Shown: in pieces, positions 47,540 to 58,059 of the stretch
Numbering within the stretch: position 1 is the stretch's first letter
Layout of the letters: each line of letters begins with the position of its first letter
Origin: Heliocybe sulcata
Lineage: Eukaryota; Basidiomycota; Agaricomycetes; Gloeophyllales; Gloeophyllaceae
Reading direction: 5' to 3'
Length of the DNA: 64,000 nucleotides
Assembly: GCA_004369045.1 (NCBI GenBank)
Contig: ML213515.1
Location: 588,808-652,807 of the forward strand
Notes under the pieces: generated by a model
Told to the model about the DNA's origin: nothing
Seen by the model: the letters and a program-made list of their open reading frames with translations, nothing else
The model's database searches: none
Translations under genes and position numbers: made by a program

Positions 47540-48886
47540 GCGCTGCAGGAGTATGGGATCTGTATGCAATGATGGCACTGCGAAACACGCTGAATGTATT
47601 ATGTCCAATGATATTATAATTCTTTCTTCCTAAAAAATATCAGAACAATGTCGGCCATGTGTAACACTGATGCTTTACAGGAGCTCAATCGAGGATTTGT
47701 ACACTTCTCATATCTCCGTATGCACTGGTGTAACTCGGGATAGTCTTTCAAGTAACGCCGGGTCACAATACACGTGATGTTGCATTTTGCTACAGTCAGA
47801 GTCTGGCACGATGCCGTCCTACTGCCTCCTACGACCAGGGCTCCTACGGTACGGGTATCAACCTCATTTTCATCCACGAGGCTTATAAGTCCCTCCGCAC
47901 AATTCTGTGCTCCAGTGCCTTTCAACGCTTGTGAAATCGTCAAATGGTGCGTGGTTTTGATCAGAGATATGACTGCATATAGTTCGCCAATGAAGCCAAA
48001 CCATCCATGATACAGACATGGATGAAGATGACCCTTTGCTGTGTGAACCGGGAGAGACATGTTAGCCGTCGAGGAACTCGTGACCAATAACCTGACTATC
48101 ACGAACCTGCTCGCGGGTTTAGGTAGAGTTGAATGGGTTCTATCAGCTTCTTGAGAAGCAAAAGCAGAGAATCCTGGAGTTCCAACACCGTGCCGACGAA
48201 CTTCGTACAATCGGACGATAGCGGTACAACATCGAGCCCGCCGTGCCACGCGCAACCGTGTTCCTACAGCCCTCACCACCCACGATGCTTATGCATACCA
48301 GCTCGAATACTCCAAGACACACCCCATTCCCGGGCGCGGACGTAGCGCCGTCGTCCAGGAGCTCAGATACCTCACGGCTGCCATGTGGGAGCGATTCTTC
48401 GCGACGGTGGGGGATGTCCTCGGGCCAGTGCGGCTGCCGTTGCCAATGCAGTTTGCCTGCAAGAGAAACTCGGCGTGGGCGGCCCTACGGAACGTCGAAG
48501 ACCATGCGGAACTCGGATGGCGAGACAGAACGCGATATACAGCTGGACTTGAACTTGACCTTGAATCGTGGCCCCTTTTCGGTGGCTACAGTTGCGGGTC
48601 GAGCCACGGAGAGGAAGCAAGAATGCAGGAATGTAAAGCCTGTGGTCTGGGAATGCGATCACCGGAGGGGGTGGTACGTACCCATGGCGCTCTGGCTGAC
48701 CAGGCGCTTGAGCTTAATGAAGGGCATACGAGGAGGAGACTGCAAGGCGCCCGGACGCGGATATAGGAAGACGCGTGATCGAAAAGGAGAGCGCAGTGAG
48801 TTCCATTGCTAATGATGTTATTCATTCCAAACCCGCACAAATGGGTCAAGCCCGACCTTGCACACCCAACACTCCAAACCCGAGTA
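47540..48886. other. Gene-poor stretch with a repeat fragment
   Basis: No supported gene. A 221-codon minus frame (47614-48279) lacks family features. A 75-base exon-like block (48147-48221) encodes a charged helix after an acceptor-like TATCAG. The second copy of the 35.5-kb repeat lies at 48490-48785. Confidence 0.4.
48490..48785 (+). repeat. Diverged repeat shared with 35.5 kb, copy 2
   Basis: Two conserved outer blocks (ETERDIQLDLN and LQGARTRI when read in frame) flank a divergent middle of about 150 bases. Inverted relative to copy 1. Confidence 0.65.
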
Positions 48887-49859
48887 CTAGTCAAACGGCC
48901 TCATCACCTCATTGCCCCTTACATCTTCCGCGAAATTGCTCCGTACTCCTTCCGTCCAACCCGGCACCTCGAACGTGGAGGTGTGGCACCACGGCTTCAG
49001 ACTCAGCTCCTTCTCGACTACCCGTGCGAAGTGCTCGGACCAGCCTTTGCGCGGGAAGGCGGCGGTCGTGGTCTTGATGAGGTCGGGGTTGATGAGGTTT
49101 GCGCGGCTGTGAGAAGGAGAAGGGAGGTGAGGTTAGGAAGGAATGAAGGGGGAGAGGAAGAGGGACGGAGCGTACAGGCCGACATTGTCTGGAGAGATTG
49201 TGAACAACGTGAAGAGCAGACACAGCGTGGTCGGACGTACCGAGGATGGTAGCAAGTTGCAAGATCTGGCCGATCAGCGTGATGTTCCCGCTATAGCGCA
49301 CGTCAGTACTCAGCCGGGTCCGGGAGCAAAACGCGCGCACCCCTTCACAAAAATATCCTGATGCCTGACAATCGCATCGCACACACTGTCCGCCTGGTCC
49401 TCAACGCCCCCTAAGCTCAGAATGAGGTCCCGCGCAACGATTGCGCCCTTGAACTCGAACGACATCTTGGTGGTGGCGAGGAAGCGATCGGCGGTGCCGA
49501 TGTCGTGCAGCAGGCACGCGAGGTAGTACGTCTCGGGGTCGTAGGACCAGCCAGGGAAGTGGGTCTTGACGAGCGCGGTGCCGTAGATGTAGACGCGGTT
49601 GCTATGGTTGAAGGTTTGTTCGTCTAGTTCTTTCTGGGTGCTCGTTAAGTGCGGCAAAACATGGACGGTAAAGAGACAGACATACTTGGACGAATGACTT
49701 AACTTCACGTACGAGAGGCGAGTCTGGCAGCGGGATGTCTTTGATTGTGAATGGATCCTGCTTGGGGCTGGGGCCAGTAGCGGTGGGATGATCCTTGAAC
49801 AGGACTTCAGGGTCTCTTGGGACGGGCGTGAAGCCGTAGAAGGTGACTGGGTCAGACAT
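48887..49859 (-). CDS. HD-domain cyanamide-hydratase-like enzyme
   Basis: Four or five exons, start MSDPVTFYGFTPVPRDPEVL. HD metal-ligand pattern: FNHSNRVYIYGTAL (His), YYLACLLHDIGTADRF (HD), AIVRHQDIF and ITLIGQILQLATILDNVG (distal Asp). The last exon reads RANLINPDLIKTTTAAFPRK and ends NEVMRPFD. This agrees with the fungal cyanamide hydratase/Ddi2-like family, which hydrates cyanamide to urea; activity on cyanamide here is inferred. Cytosolic. A TATATATA element lies about 70 bases upstream. The exon around 49190-49215 is short and its borders are approximate. Confidence 0.85.
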
Positions 49860-49925
49860 GGAAGCTAGGGTGGTCCTGTTGAAGAGAGCAAGTGCAGGCG
49901 ATATCGGCGTCGAGGGTGACCCAGG

Positions 49926-49933
49926 TATATATA
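49926..49933 (-). promoter_or_regulatory. TATA box of the cyanamide-hydratase-like gene
   Basis: TATATATA, 67-74 bases upstream of the start codon at 49859. Confidence 0.45.
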
Positions 49934-50659
49934 GCAGGAAGCGCTTGAGAACGTTCTCAGCCAGAGCGAGTGTACCGACCCACGGGGAAGGCGCTTCAAA
50001 TCCGGACTTGCGCTCGGGCCTGGGAAGAGGAGCATTCGACGCTGATCATTCATGGGATCAGCAGGGCAGCGCAGACCATGTGCCGGTAGCGTCAGTGCAA
50101 GCGCTAAGCTCGGAAACCAATATTATTGATCTAAAGTCTGGAGCTCTGTTGGGGTGGCGGTATATCCAAGCATAGACCACCAGTACACGCTTTCGAACTG
50201 GCTTTTGTCCAACTTTTGACGGCAGAAGCTGTCTGACTGGCGAGCGTCAACGAGTCCGAAGACGAAGCAGAGTCTCTAAAGCATCGGCCATCCGTACTGC
50301 TGATTCGGCCAGTATACTCGGGTTTGGTCAGCTTTTCAAAGCTTCAAGCTTCTGTAGTGGCGGCTCTATGGATCAGGTGCGAAGGAACAACCGACGGCAG
50401 AATCATGGGCCTGTGGCAAGGTGTGCGTACAGTGCTTGCCTCTTGGTATGGGTAGGGGAAGTACCCACAATAATGGCGAAGAAAAAGTACATCAGAGAGC
50501 CGAACGCTAGAAAATCTGCTGAGGAGGCGGAAGGAGTAGCTATAAGTTGTCGCTCACCATTCGGTAAATTAGTGCTTTGCCTCTGTTATATAAGCACGCC
50601 ACACGAGCGCTTATTGCAGTAGCAAGTCTCGCCACCTTGCATCTGCGACCTCTACCACC
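49934..50659. other. Divergent promoter region
   Basis: About 730 bases between the hydratase-like gene and CWC2, which diverge. No gene is seen. Confidence 0.5.
50587..50594 (+). promoter_or_regulatory. TATA box of CWC2
   Basis: TATATAAG, 66-73 bases upstream of the ATG at 50660. Confidence 0.45.
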
Positions 50660-51876
50660 ATGAGCACCGAAACCGAAACCGCCATTGTTATTCCGGAGGG
50701 CTACGCTGTCGGGGCACCCAAACCGAAGAAACCTAAAAAGCTAAAGCCGGCCAGGAAACAGGTCAAGCCCGGCCAGGTCGAGAAGAAAGAGGCACCGCAG
50801 ACCGGGCAGGTCTACAATATCTGGTACAACAAATGGGCGGGCGGAGATCGGGAGGATAACTACTCCAAGTGCGTGTCTTAGTGACTTTCATTATTGTAAC
50901 GGTCTCTGATACAGTTATAGCAAAACAAAGTCCCAGACGCGCTGCAATATTCACAAAGACGCCGGCCTCACGCGCGCCAACACGACCGGCATGAAATACT
51001 ACTGCCTCTTCTTCGCGCGCGGCTGCTGCCCCTACGGCTGGGAATGCGAGTACCTCCACCTCCTCCCCGACGAGACCACCGAGCTCCCGGATAACTCCAA
51101 GGACGTCTTCGCGAGAGACAAGTTCGCGGACTATCGCGACGACATGGGCGGTGTCGGGTCGTTCCAGCGGCAGAACCGTACTCTGTATATTGGGCGGATT
51201 AAGGAGACGGGCACGGGGGTGGAGACGGAGGAGGTCGTAAGGCGGCATTTCAGGGAGTGGGGCGAGATCGAAAAGAGTGCGTCCTTCCCTCCCTCCCTGC
51301 CAACTCATACTAACTTCCCCAGTCCGAGTCCTGCAATACCGCTCCGTCGCCTTCGTCACCTACGCGCTTGAGCAAAACGCGCAGTTCGCCAAAGAATCCA
51401 TGGCGTGCCAGTCCCTCGACAATGACGAGATCCTCAACGTCCGCTGGGCGACCGAGGACCCAAACCCCACGTCCAAAGTCTCGGAGAAGCGGCGGCTGGA
51501 GGAGATAGGGCAGAAGGCGATACAAGAAAAGATGGATCCCAGGATCGTGGACGCCATGCGGGCGATGCGGGCGTTGGAGGACGGGGATGGGGAGCCTGAG
51601 ACGAAGAGGAGGAGACTGGAGAATGGAAGCGATGGGGAGGAGAACGAGGAGGACATAGACTATGAGCAGGAGGCAGTGATCTTGCAGGCGGAGGCGGAGG
51701 CGGAGGCGCAGCAGCAGAAGGCGTCGGGCCTGCTCAGCTCAGATACGCTCGAGTCGCTCAAGTACTTTGCGCAGATACAGAAGCAGAACGGGGTCGCACC
51801 TGTGGCTAAGAGGCCTCCACCCGCTGCAGCGCCAGCGGGGCTAGGACTAGGAGATTACGATAGTGATGATGAGTAG
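50660..51876 (+). CDS. CWC2: Pre-mRNA splicing factor CWC2 (RBM22-like)
   Basis: Three exons. NTC-associated factor that contacts U6 snRNA and helps build the spliceosome active site. A basic N-terminus (PKPKKPKKLKPARK) is followed by the Torus region (VYNIWYNKWAGGDRED, TRCNIHKDAGLTRAN), a CCCH finger (YYCLFFARGCCPYGWECEYL), the connector ADYRDDMGGVGSFQRQNRTL and an RRM with RNP2 LYIGRI and RNP1-like RSVAFVTY, then LNVRWATEDPNP. The C-terminus is acidic and Gln-rich, ending GLGDYDSDDE. Introns at about 50870-50917 and 51277-51322. All domains are intact. Confidence 0.95.
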
Positions 51877-52014
51877 ATCGTGCTGTGCGTTTGTACATTG
51901 CAGCCTTACAATTGTTTAATATGCCCTCTACGCGCGGGTTCACGTCCACATAGCGTTAGTCCGTAGATCATGATATATACACATAGCTACAGGTAACATC
52001 TTGTCACCTTTGTT
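51877..52014. terminator. Convergent 3' region of CWC2 and TMA46
   Basis: Only 138 bases separate the two stop codons, so both transcripts must terminate here or overlap. No conserved signal beyond A/T-rich runs is visible. Confidence 0.35.
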
Positions 52015-53490
52015 TCATTCCCCACCCCCACCCCCACTCCCCTCCGCCTCATCACTCCCGTCATCCTCCTCTCCGTCAGGCTGCAACCCAAGCTCTCTCA
52101 GACGTCTCTCCTCATCCGCCAGATCCTCATCCTCCTTCATCTTCCTATACTGCTCTAAATCCCAATCATCATCATCGTCGTCCTCGTCCTCGTCATCGAA
52201 CCACTCGGGGTTGTATTGGAACTGCACAGACCACGATCATTAAAACCACACGAACATAAAAATACCGCGAGAAAGGAAGGGGAACGCACCAGATCTCGTC
52301 CACTCATGCCGTTCGACTTGCCCGCGGCAGCAGCGGTCGCCTTGGCCTTCTGCTTGGCCTCTTCCTCCGCCTGCTTCTTGTCCATCCTAGTCTGCTTCCA
52401 CTTGGCGAACGTCTCCGGCGTCACTGGTGTCAGGTTGCTGCCTAGCTTGTGTCGCTACATCACACCCACTGTCTTAGTACCGCACCGAATATGGAAATGA
52501 TGGGGTCAGGACGCACCTCAACTTCTAGGAAGTCTTCCAGACTAATCTCGTTTGCCTTTGCGGCGTCCTCCTCGCGCTTCCTCTGCGACTTGAGTACGAA
52601 ACCAGGCGGAAGCGCGTGGCGGTATTGGCAGTTCTCGCCGCCGTTCGGGCACTCCCAGAACCAACCAAACCTAAGCGTACCGTACTTAGTCAGTATAGTG
52701 AACCTACATGTGAGACAGGGGAGGGGAGATACGGACTTGCCGGATTCGATCGCTTCGATAAAGTATTTGCAGACTTTCTGTGGGGGTGGTTAGAAGGGGT
52801 AGAGAGGGACGGCGAGGAGTGGGCGTACATCCGTTGTCGTGCGTGGGTTGCCTTGCTTTGAGAGAACGACAGTCCGGAGCTTCTCCTCGTCCCACTTATC
52901 CATCGTATCTGCCCACACCCTGTTAACCCCGTTCACTAATATCCGCCCATCACGCGCACGCACCTTCCATCTTCTCCTCCCTCCCATCCGCATATATATT
53001 CCTCTTCTCCACCTTCCTCTCCACATCCAAATTATGCGAGAACTTGCACTTGCTCCCCTTCTCGCAGTTCCCCGCCTTGAAGAACGCGCAGAGCACAGTC
53101 TTGGGGTCCACGCCGAAGGGCACCTTCTGCGCCTGTACAGGCTTAAGCAACGCAGCCTCTTCCTTCTTCTTCTTCTCCGCTTCGAGCTTCTCCTTGGCGC
53201 GCAGGGCCTGCTCTTTCTCCTTGTCGAGCTGGGCGCGCGATTTGCCTGCTTGGGCTTGTTGCGCTTGGATCACGGCCACTTGTTTCTGGACCTTGGCGGA
53301 TTTGTTTTTCTGTGGGTCGAGTCAGACGCATTCTGCGGCTGGTGATTGATGAAGGTCCGCACATTTTTCATACCAAAGGTCTGATATTGTGTCTTCAGTG
53401 GATATCTGTCCATGGGTCCGTACAATTACGCACCTTGTCATCCTTGACCTTGGAGCCGCTCGCCTTCGGCTGCTGCTTCTTCGGAGGCAT
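52015..53490 (-). CDS. TMA46: CCCH protein TMA46 / DFRP1 (ZC3H15 homologue)
   Basis: Partner that stabilises the DRG-type GTPase (Rbg1) on ribosomes. About seven exons, start [20 protein letters not shown] Lys/Glu/Ala-rich coiled region ([20 protein letters not shown]) leads to two CCCH fingers: [20 protein letters not shown] and the later [18 protein letters not shown] continuing into [18 protein letters not shown]. The DFRP region follows ([30 protein letters not shown]), then [13 protein letters not shown] and an acidic tail ending GSGGGGGE. Domain order and length match fungal TMA46. Cytosolic. Confidence 0.93.
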
Positions 53491-54060
53491 CTTGAATTAT
53501 GCACGATGGATATGCAGTAGCAGAACGAGCCAGCAGGGAAGGATGAGACGAGGGGTGGACGCTAAGATCTAAGAAACGGCCTTGAAGTAAACTGCAGAGT
53601 CCGATTCCGGTGCCGTCATAGCTCAATCGGGTAGTAACGCCATGTGGCGATGTGGCTGAGGAGTGTGGCAACGTCTGGTAGCGGATGCGAACTTCAAAGG
53701 GGAGGAAAGCTTCTATGCGATTAGGCGGGGAATGATAGCGCAAAAATTACTGCCAGTTCAAACCGCTCTCAATAAGTTGGACTCTGGAGAGTCCGATACT
53801 TCGATCCCTGAGTTTCCAAGAACGCATCAATGCGATTGTCCAACCAGTACGTCTGTCAGTACATTCGTAACACATCATGCATCAAAGTTCGTAAGTCGTC
53901 GAGACATTCATCCGGATCATGTCCTTCATAAGGCATATGCATCCAATAGTGCTACCACCACTTCACAGCATACTGCATCCCGGTGGCATTTCACCTCCGC
54001 TAAAGGGCCCTGAGATAGACTCAGTACGACGCAGATGATTCAAAGGATTGGACGTACCGC
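53491..54060. other. Intergenic stretch
   Basis: About 570 bases between TMA46 and the cerato-platanin gene. A TAGCTCAATCGGG run near 53620 recalls a tRNA A box, but no B box or fold follows, so I call no tRNA. Confidence 0.45.
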
Positions 54061-54903
54061 TCAGAAACGAAAACGAAGGACGGGATTACCAGCAGCAGAT
54101 CCACCAGACTCAGCAGCAGGAGCAGGAGCACTGGACTCAGCAGCAGAAGCACTAGGTCCGGCAGCTGGAGCGATGGTTCCTGCAGCGGGTGCAGCAGCAA
54201 TGGAAGCAGTGGAAGGGATGAGGGAACCTCCACTTGCCAGGCCTGAGCCAGCACAAGCGTTAGATATCTGGCATGCCCCAGCGAAGGCGTTGGATGCCTG
54301 GGAAGAGCCGGCGCAACTGTTGGCGCCCTGGCATGCGCTGGCACCGCCGTTGGAACCCTGGCATGTCCCAGCACAAGCGTTGGACGCCTGGCAAGACCCG
54401 GCACAGGTATTAGTCCCCTGGCTGGATGCAGTGCCGGTGTTGGCTGCCTGAGAAGGCAACCCACAGTAGGACTGGTCAACTTGGACAACGTTCATCTGCA
54501 TTCCTCCGGTCTGCAGCGCCCCCATCTGCGCCCCCTGCCCATGTGTCAGCTCGTTCATAGCCTCCAAACCGACGCTCATCCCCGCACTAGCACTGTGGAT
54601 CGCGAGTATGCTGATTGTCACGTCGCCATTGGTGATGTTGTAGCAGCTGGCGCAGTTACCCTGAGAGCACGTGGAGGTGGCAGGGATGAAGGAGGTCGCG
54701 CCAATGTACGGGAAGCTGGGGAGGGATCCGAAGGTGCTGAACCCCATGGACATGAGGGTGGGCCCGCACGTGACGCTGGCGAGCGAGAGGCAGCTGTTGT
54801 CGTACGCACTGTTGTACGTGACGCTTTGCTGGGTGGTCTGCGCCTGTCCGAGGACGACGGGGACCAAGACAGCAAGAGCGGCGATGGTAGTCGTGAACTT
54901 CAT
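54061..54903 (-). CDS. Cerato-platanin with Cys-rich repeat tail
   Basis: Intronless, 280 residues. A signal peptide (MKFTTTIAALAVLVPVVLG) precedes a cerato-platanin domain, about residues 25-152: VTYNSAYDNSCLSLASVTC, MGFSTFGSLPSFPYIGA, NCASCYNI, AMNELTHGQG and VQVDQSYCGL. Cerato-platanins are small secreted, expansin-like, surface-active proteins that bind chitin oligomers and can elicit plant defence. Typical members end there (120-150 residues). This one continues with six ten-residue repeats (residues 164-223, unit SNACAGxCQx) and an Ala/Ser/Pro-rich tail ending NPVLRFRF. Besides the usual four Cys it has C38 and C79 in the domain, plus seven in the repeats. No GPI signal is seen. Confidence 0.85.
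   Translation of the reverse strand: MKFTTTIAALAVLVPVVLGQAQTTQQSVTYNSAYDNSCLSLASVTCGPTLMSMGFSTFGSLPSFPYIGATSFIPATSTCSQGNCASCYNITNGDVTISILAIHSASAGMSVGLEAMNELTHGQGAQMGALQTGGMQMNVVQVDQSYCGLPSQAANTGTASSQGTNTCAGSCQASNACAGTCQGSNGGASACQGANSCAGSSQASNAFAGACQISNACAGSGLASGGSLIPSTASIAAAPAAGTIAPAAGPSASAAESSAPAPAAESGGSAAGNPVLRFRF
54235..54414 (-). repeat. Six 30-base tandem repeats in the cerato-platanin tail
   Basis: Codes for residues 164-223. Unit 1 TNTCAGSCQA, unit 2 SNACAGTCQG, unit 3 SNGGASACQG, unit 4 ANSCAGSSQA, unit 5 SNAFAGACQI, unit 6 SNACAGSGLA. All units are in frame and diverged, so the array is not recent. Confidence 0.85.
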
Positions 54904-55655
54904 GTTAGGTGTTAGAGGAGAGAATGCTCGCAGAGATAAGATGGTTCGCGTGTCGACGGTTGGGGTGTCGATGAGGGCCAGTTACTTTGACATCCCTGCT
55001 TTTATAGCTGGCGCGATCGCGATGTCCGCTGCGCGAGCAGATGAACATGGGCCAACCTTCCAGTCATACGTGCGACTGAATGGCAACCAATTTGAAGGTA
55101 GCGCGTTCAGCGGTGTTCTATATTCATCTGAGCGATGGGGTTGAGGTCCACCATTAGGGCATCGTGTTGCATACTACGCCTGTGATTTCGAGTATGCTTC
55201 GAAGGCCACTATGGCTGCAACGGATTGGATATCTTGATTTTGGTTTTATAAGACAAATGACGTCTGGATTAGAAGAAGGATAGTCGAGTGAATAGACATA
55301 CAATCACAATCAAGAGAGCACCGAGCAATTCTGAGCAATTCAGCGCTTGATGTGGGGAACGTCCCAAGATTTTAGAAGGAGTTAATTGCAGAAGCATTCG
55401 AGTTGAAATTGAAAAACTTCGTTGCCAGACAATCCGTCCGGGCCGATAATGCGCGTCCAGTTTCTCCATACTGCGTCGGACCTGCTGACACAAAGGCGCC
55501 TACCGGTCATCCATTCAGACGAGACCTTGTTCCTCCAAGTTGTCATCATCACCCCAGAGCTATCCATTAGCATGAATATACAGTAAGGGACTAATGCCCT
55601 GAGGTACTAGAATAAGGGCTTGCGCAAGACCTAAACAGGCGGCGTTTGGTCCTGT
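54904..55655. other. Intergenic stretch
   Basis: About 750 bases between the cerato-platanin and DUF6534 genes. Apart from the TATA box near 55000 I see nothing in it. Confidence 0.5.
54999..55006 (-). promoter_or_regulatory. TATA box of the cerato-platanin gene
   Basis: TATAAAAG on the minus strand, 96-103 bases upstream of the start codon at 54903. Confidence 0.45.
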
Positions 55656-57436
55656 TCATGCGGCAGATGGACCCGCGAACATCACAGGCCATTTCGGTCT
55701 CGGAGTTGACTGTCGCAAACTTTCCTTCGCCATGTTTCTTAGTACATCTCTTGCGTTCAGCCTGGACGTCTACAGGTCAGTATGCTGAAGCAAGTACATT
55801 CAGTACGACGGCTCACCCGGCTAAGAGAGTGTTCACATGCACTGGAGGAGAATATCAGCGCGATGCAGCAGGGGGAGTGGGCGGTACAAACGTCTTCCGT
55901 AAACGTAGTATATCCCGATATAATACAGCTCCGAAGGCTTGGCGATCAGCTGTAAGCAATCAGCGCGGGACTCGTATAGGACCGTTCGAAGTGCCGTCGA
56001 CTTACAGCGGTAAGGTATCCAGCAGTAGCCACACTACCCGAATACCCGCATATTCAGTTTACACGGTAAATACGCAACTGATCCACTCACCTTGTGACCA
56101 ACCCCGTGGCCAACGCAAAGTCGGCGAGGACCGGGACGAACGAGCTGGGAACATCAGTTAACTCGCTCCGCGTAGTTCATTATTGAGAAGAGGTACGTGC
56201 CCCTTCCACATATCCCCAGACTTCATTCGAAGAATGGTGCACATTGCTACTGCGATGCCGATGTCTGTGAGTGCGCGGCATGCTGCTGCTGTTATGGGGA
56301 TCCACTATAGTATATATCAACTCACTGACAGGCATGGTATGGATGGGGAGTACTTACCTGGAGTTTACTGTCGTCATGGAAGGAGGGGAACCTATGACTG
56401 GGGCGCGTCAGGATCCTTTGGCATAACATCTGAGGGTAGGGAGGTTACCATTTCCAGATGTACGCTGCCCGATCATGTTCAGTTTACCAGAAGACTGGAT
56501 TGTTCATCGATGGAAGCTCACCTCCATCGGCGACTTATGGACAAAGCGGTTCAGAAGACAGCTCAATGTCGCAGTATAGAGCCTACCCGTGCCGGCTATG
56601 ATAGGCAGACTCTAAGACGGATAAGCAAAAACACCAGACAAGTCGGGACAGGACGTACGAAGAGGTACGTCCATTTGTTGCGCTCAGACACTGTGCTCAG
56701 CGTTTAATCGTCGTATTGCAGCAGAACAGTTGGTCTCACTGATCCATATTCTTCTGACGAAGACGCTGTGCGACTAGTTAACTATATTGAAAGTGGGTTA
56801 TGTAGCGTCGGACACGCACCATTGCACGATGACGACTGCTATCTCCTATAATGACAAGGTCGAAGGTTATCCGAGTAAGCGAGCACTAGGACGTACAGTA
56901 GGTATAACGTGGAACTGCCTCGATTGTCATTAGCATGAAATATTGTAAGTGATTGCGCTCACTATGACTGCCCTGATGCAGACCCTGGCAGTCAGTGGCT
57001 GATTTAGTACCACGATGGAGGATACGGACCAGTTTGCTGTTGAGAATGAAGACGTATCTCCGCCGCACCGGTATATTAGGTAGTACCATATAGTGTCCGT
57101 CATAAGAAATTGTTGTACTGTATCCATCTTTCAACGATGAGTTCAGCATTATGTATCATGAGAGAGCGCCTTCGCTCACAAGCCAGACGAACACGACCTT
57201 AGTGAGAAATAGTCAGGGCTGCGTCGGGAATAAATGGCATTTAAGCGACAAACCAAACTTGTCATCCCCAGCACGTCGCTGGAATATCTGCGGTAGTAGC
57301 AGATGACCTGCCCGCATGTGGTACCGTACAGTCTGTACAAGAGTGAGCAGGGCTTCATGAAGGGGTGAGGCGCGTAGGTGACTCACACAGTCGATATTAT
57401 AAAGCCTATAAAAACTGGGATGAATAGGAAAGTCAT
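55656..57436 (-). CDS. DUF6534 multi-pass membrane protein, micro-exon gene 2
   Basis: Second member of the family at 7441-9243, reconstructed by hand. It starts MTFLFIPVFIGFIISTVLYG (joined across the first intron), continues GQVICYYRRYSSDVLGM, an 18-base exon VVFVWL, then MDTVQQFLMTDTIWYYLIYR, an 18-base exon FHVIPT, EIAVVIVQC, VFVRRIWI, SERNKWTYLF, a 25-base exon with SLPIIAGT, a 12-base and a 16-base exon, ALTDIGIAVAMCTILRM, VLADFALATGLVT, IAKPSELYYIGIYYVYG, HVNTLLAG and finally LNARDVLRNMAKESL, ending FAGPSAA. Exon lengths and phases mirror gene 1. The junctions after NW and after LRM have more than one solution. Long plus-strand frames at 55646-56161 and 56183-56707 are shadows of it. 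Confidence 0.75.
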
Positions 57437-58059
57437 TAGGTCGTAATTTATGGGACAGATGATCAGGGTGTTTCAGGCAATGTGCGGGATGGTAGTCGAT
57501 GTTATAAGTGTGAAAGTAGCGTTATCGTGCAGCAGCGGTAAAAGCGGTGCAATGGCAACCACCATCTCTGGAGAGCCATTAGTGGCGATAAATTAATCAT
57601 GGATTCGTGGCTATCTCACTCAACATTACAACAATGAATACGATGATCATCGAAGTTACCTGCCTTCAGGTTGCAGGGAGACGGGGATGAACATAAGATC
57701 CGGCAGCTGGATGGGATCTTTAGCAACTGATGAATCACGAGCGAACAAAGTTGCCTACCTGAAGCACCTAGGCCATGACTCAGACCATAGTAGCAGCTAC
57801 CATTATATACATCTTCAAATCTGCCGTGAGTTATAAACTACTTACTGGTAGCTGCCTTGGATCCTGCGACGATAATTGTTCGGAAAGACGGATATCGTGC
57901 GAAATTGCACACCCTCGGATGGATTACATAATACAAACACATGACGGAACTACAGATACACGTGCACCAGCGCGTGCCCTGCCGCCAACGCGTCTCTTCC
58001 TTTGACCGTCGTCGTTCTCTTATTTCTGCCGCATTGATACTCCTTCAACGACGGTCACT
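57437..58059. other. Divergent promoter region
   Basis: About 620 bases between the DUF6534 gene (minus) and the KEN-box gene (plus). No gene is seen. Confidence 0.5.

Noticed and set aside
47614-48279. Minus-strand open frame of 221 codons
   Set aside because: No recognisable motif; its start region overlaps a different exon-like block on the plus strand.
53615-53690. Possible tRNA (A-box-like TAGCTCAATCGGG)
   Set aside because: No B box at the right distance and no cloverleaf arms.
54035-54451. Plus-strand Ala/Pro-rich frame
   Set aside because: Antisense to the cerato-platanin repeat tail; its open state follows from the 30-base repeat period.
55646-56707. Two plus-strand frames of 171 and 174 codons
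   Set aside because: They lie antisense to the exons and introns of the DUF6534 gene, whose protein matches the family; these frames do not look like protein.
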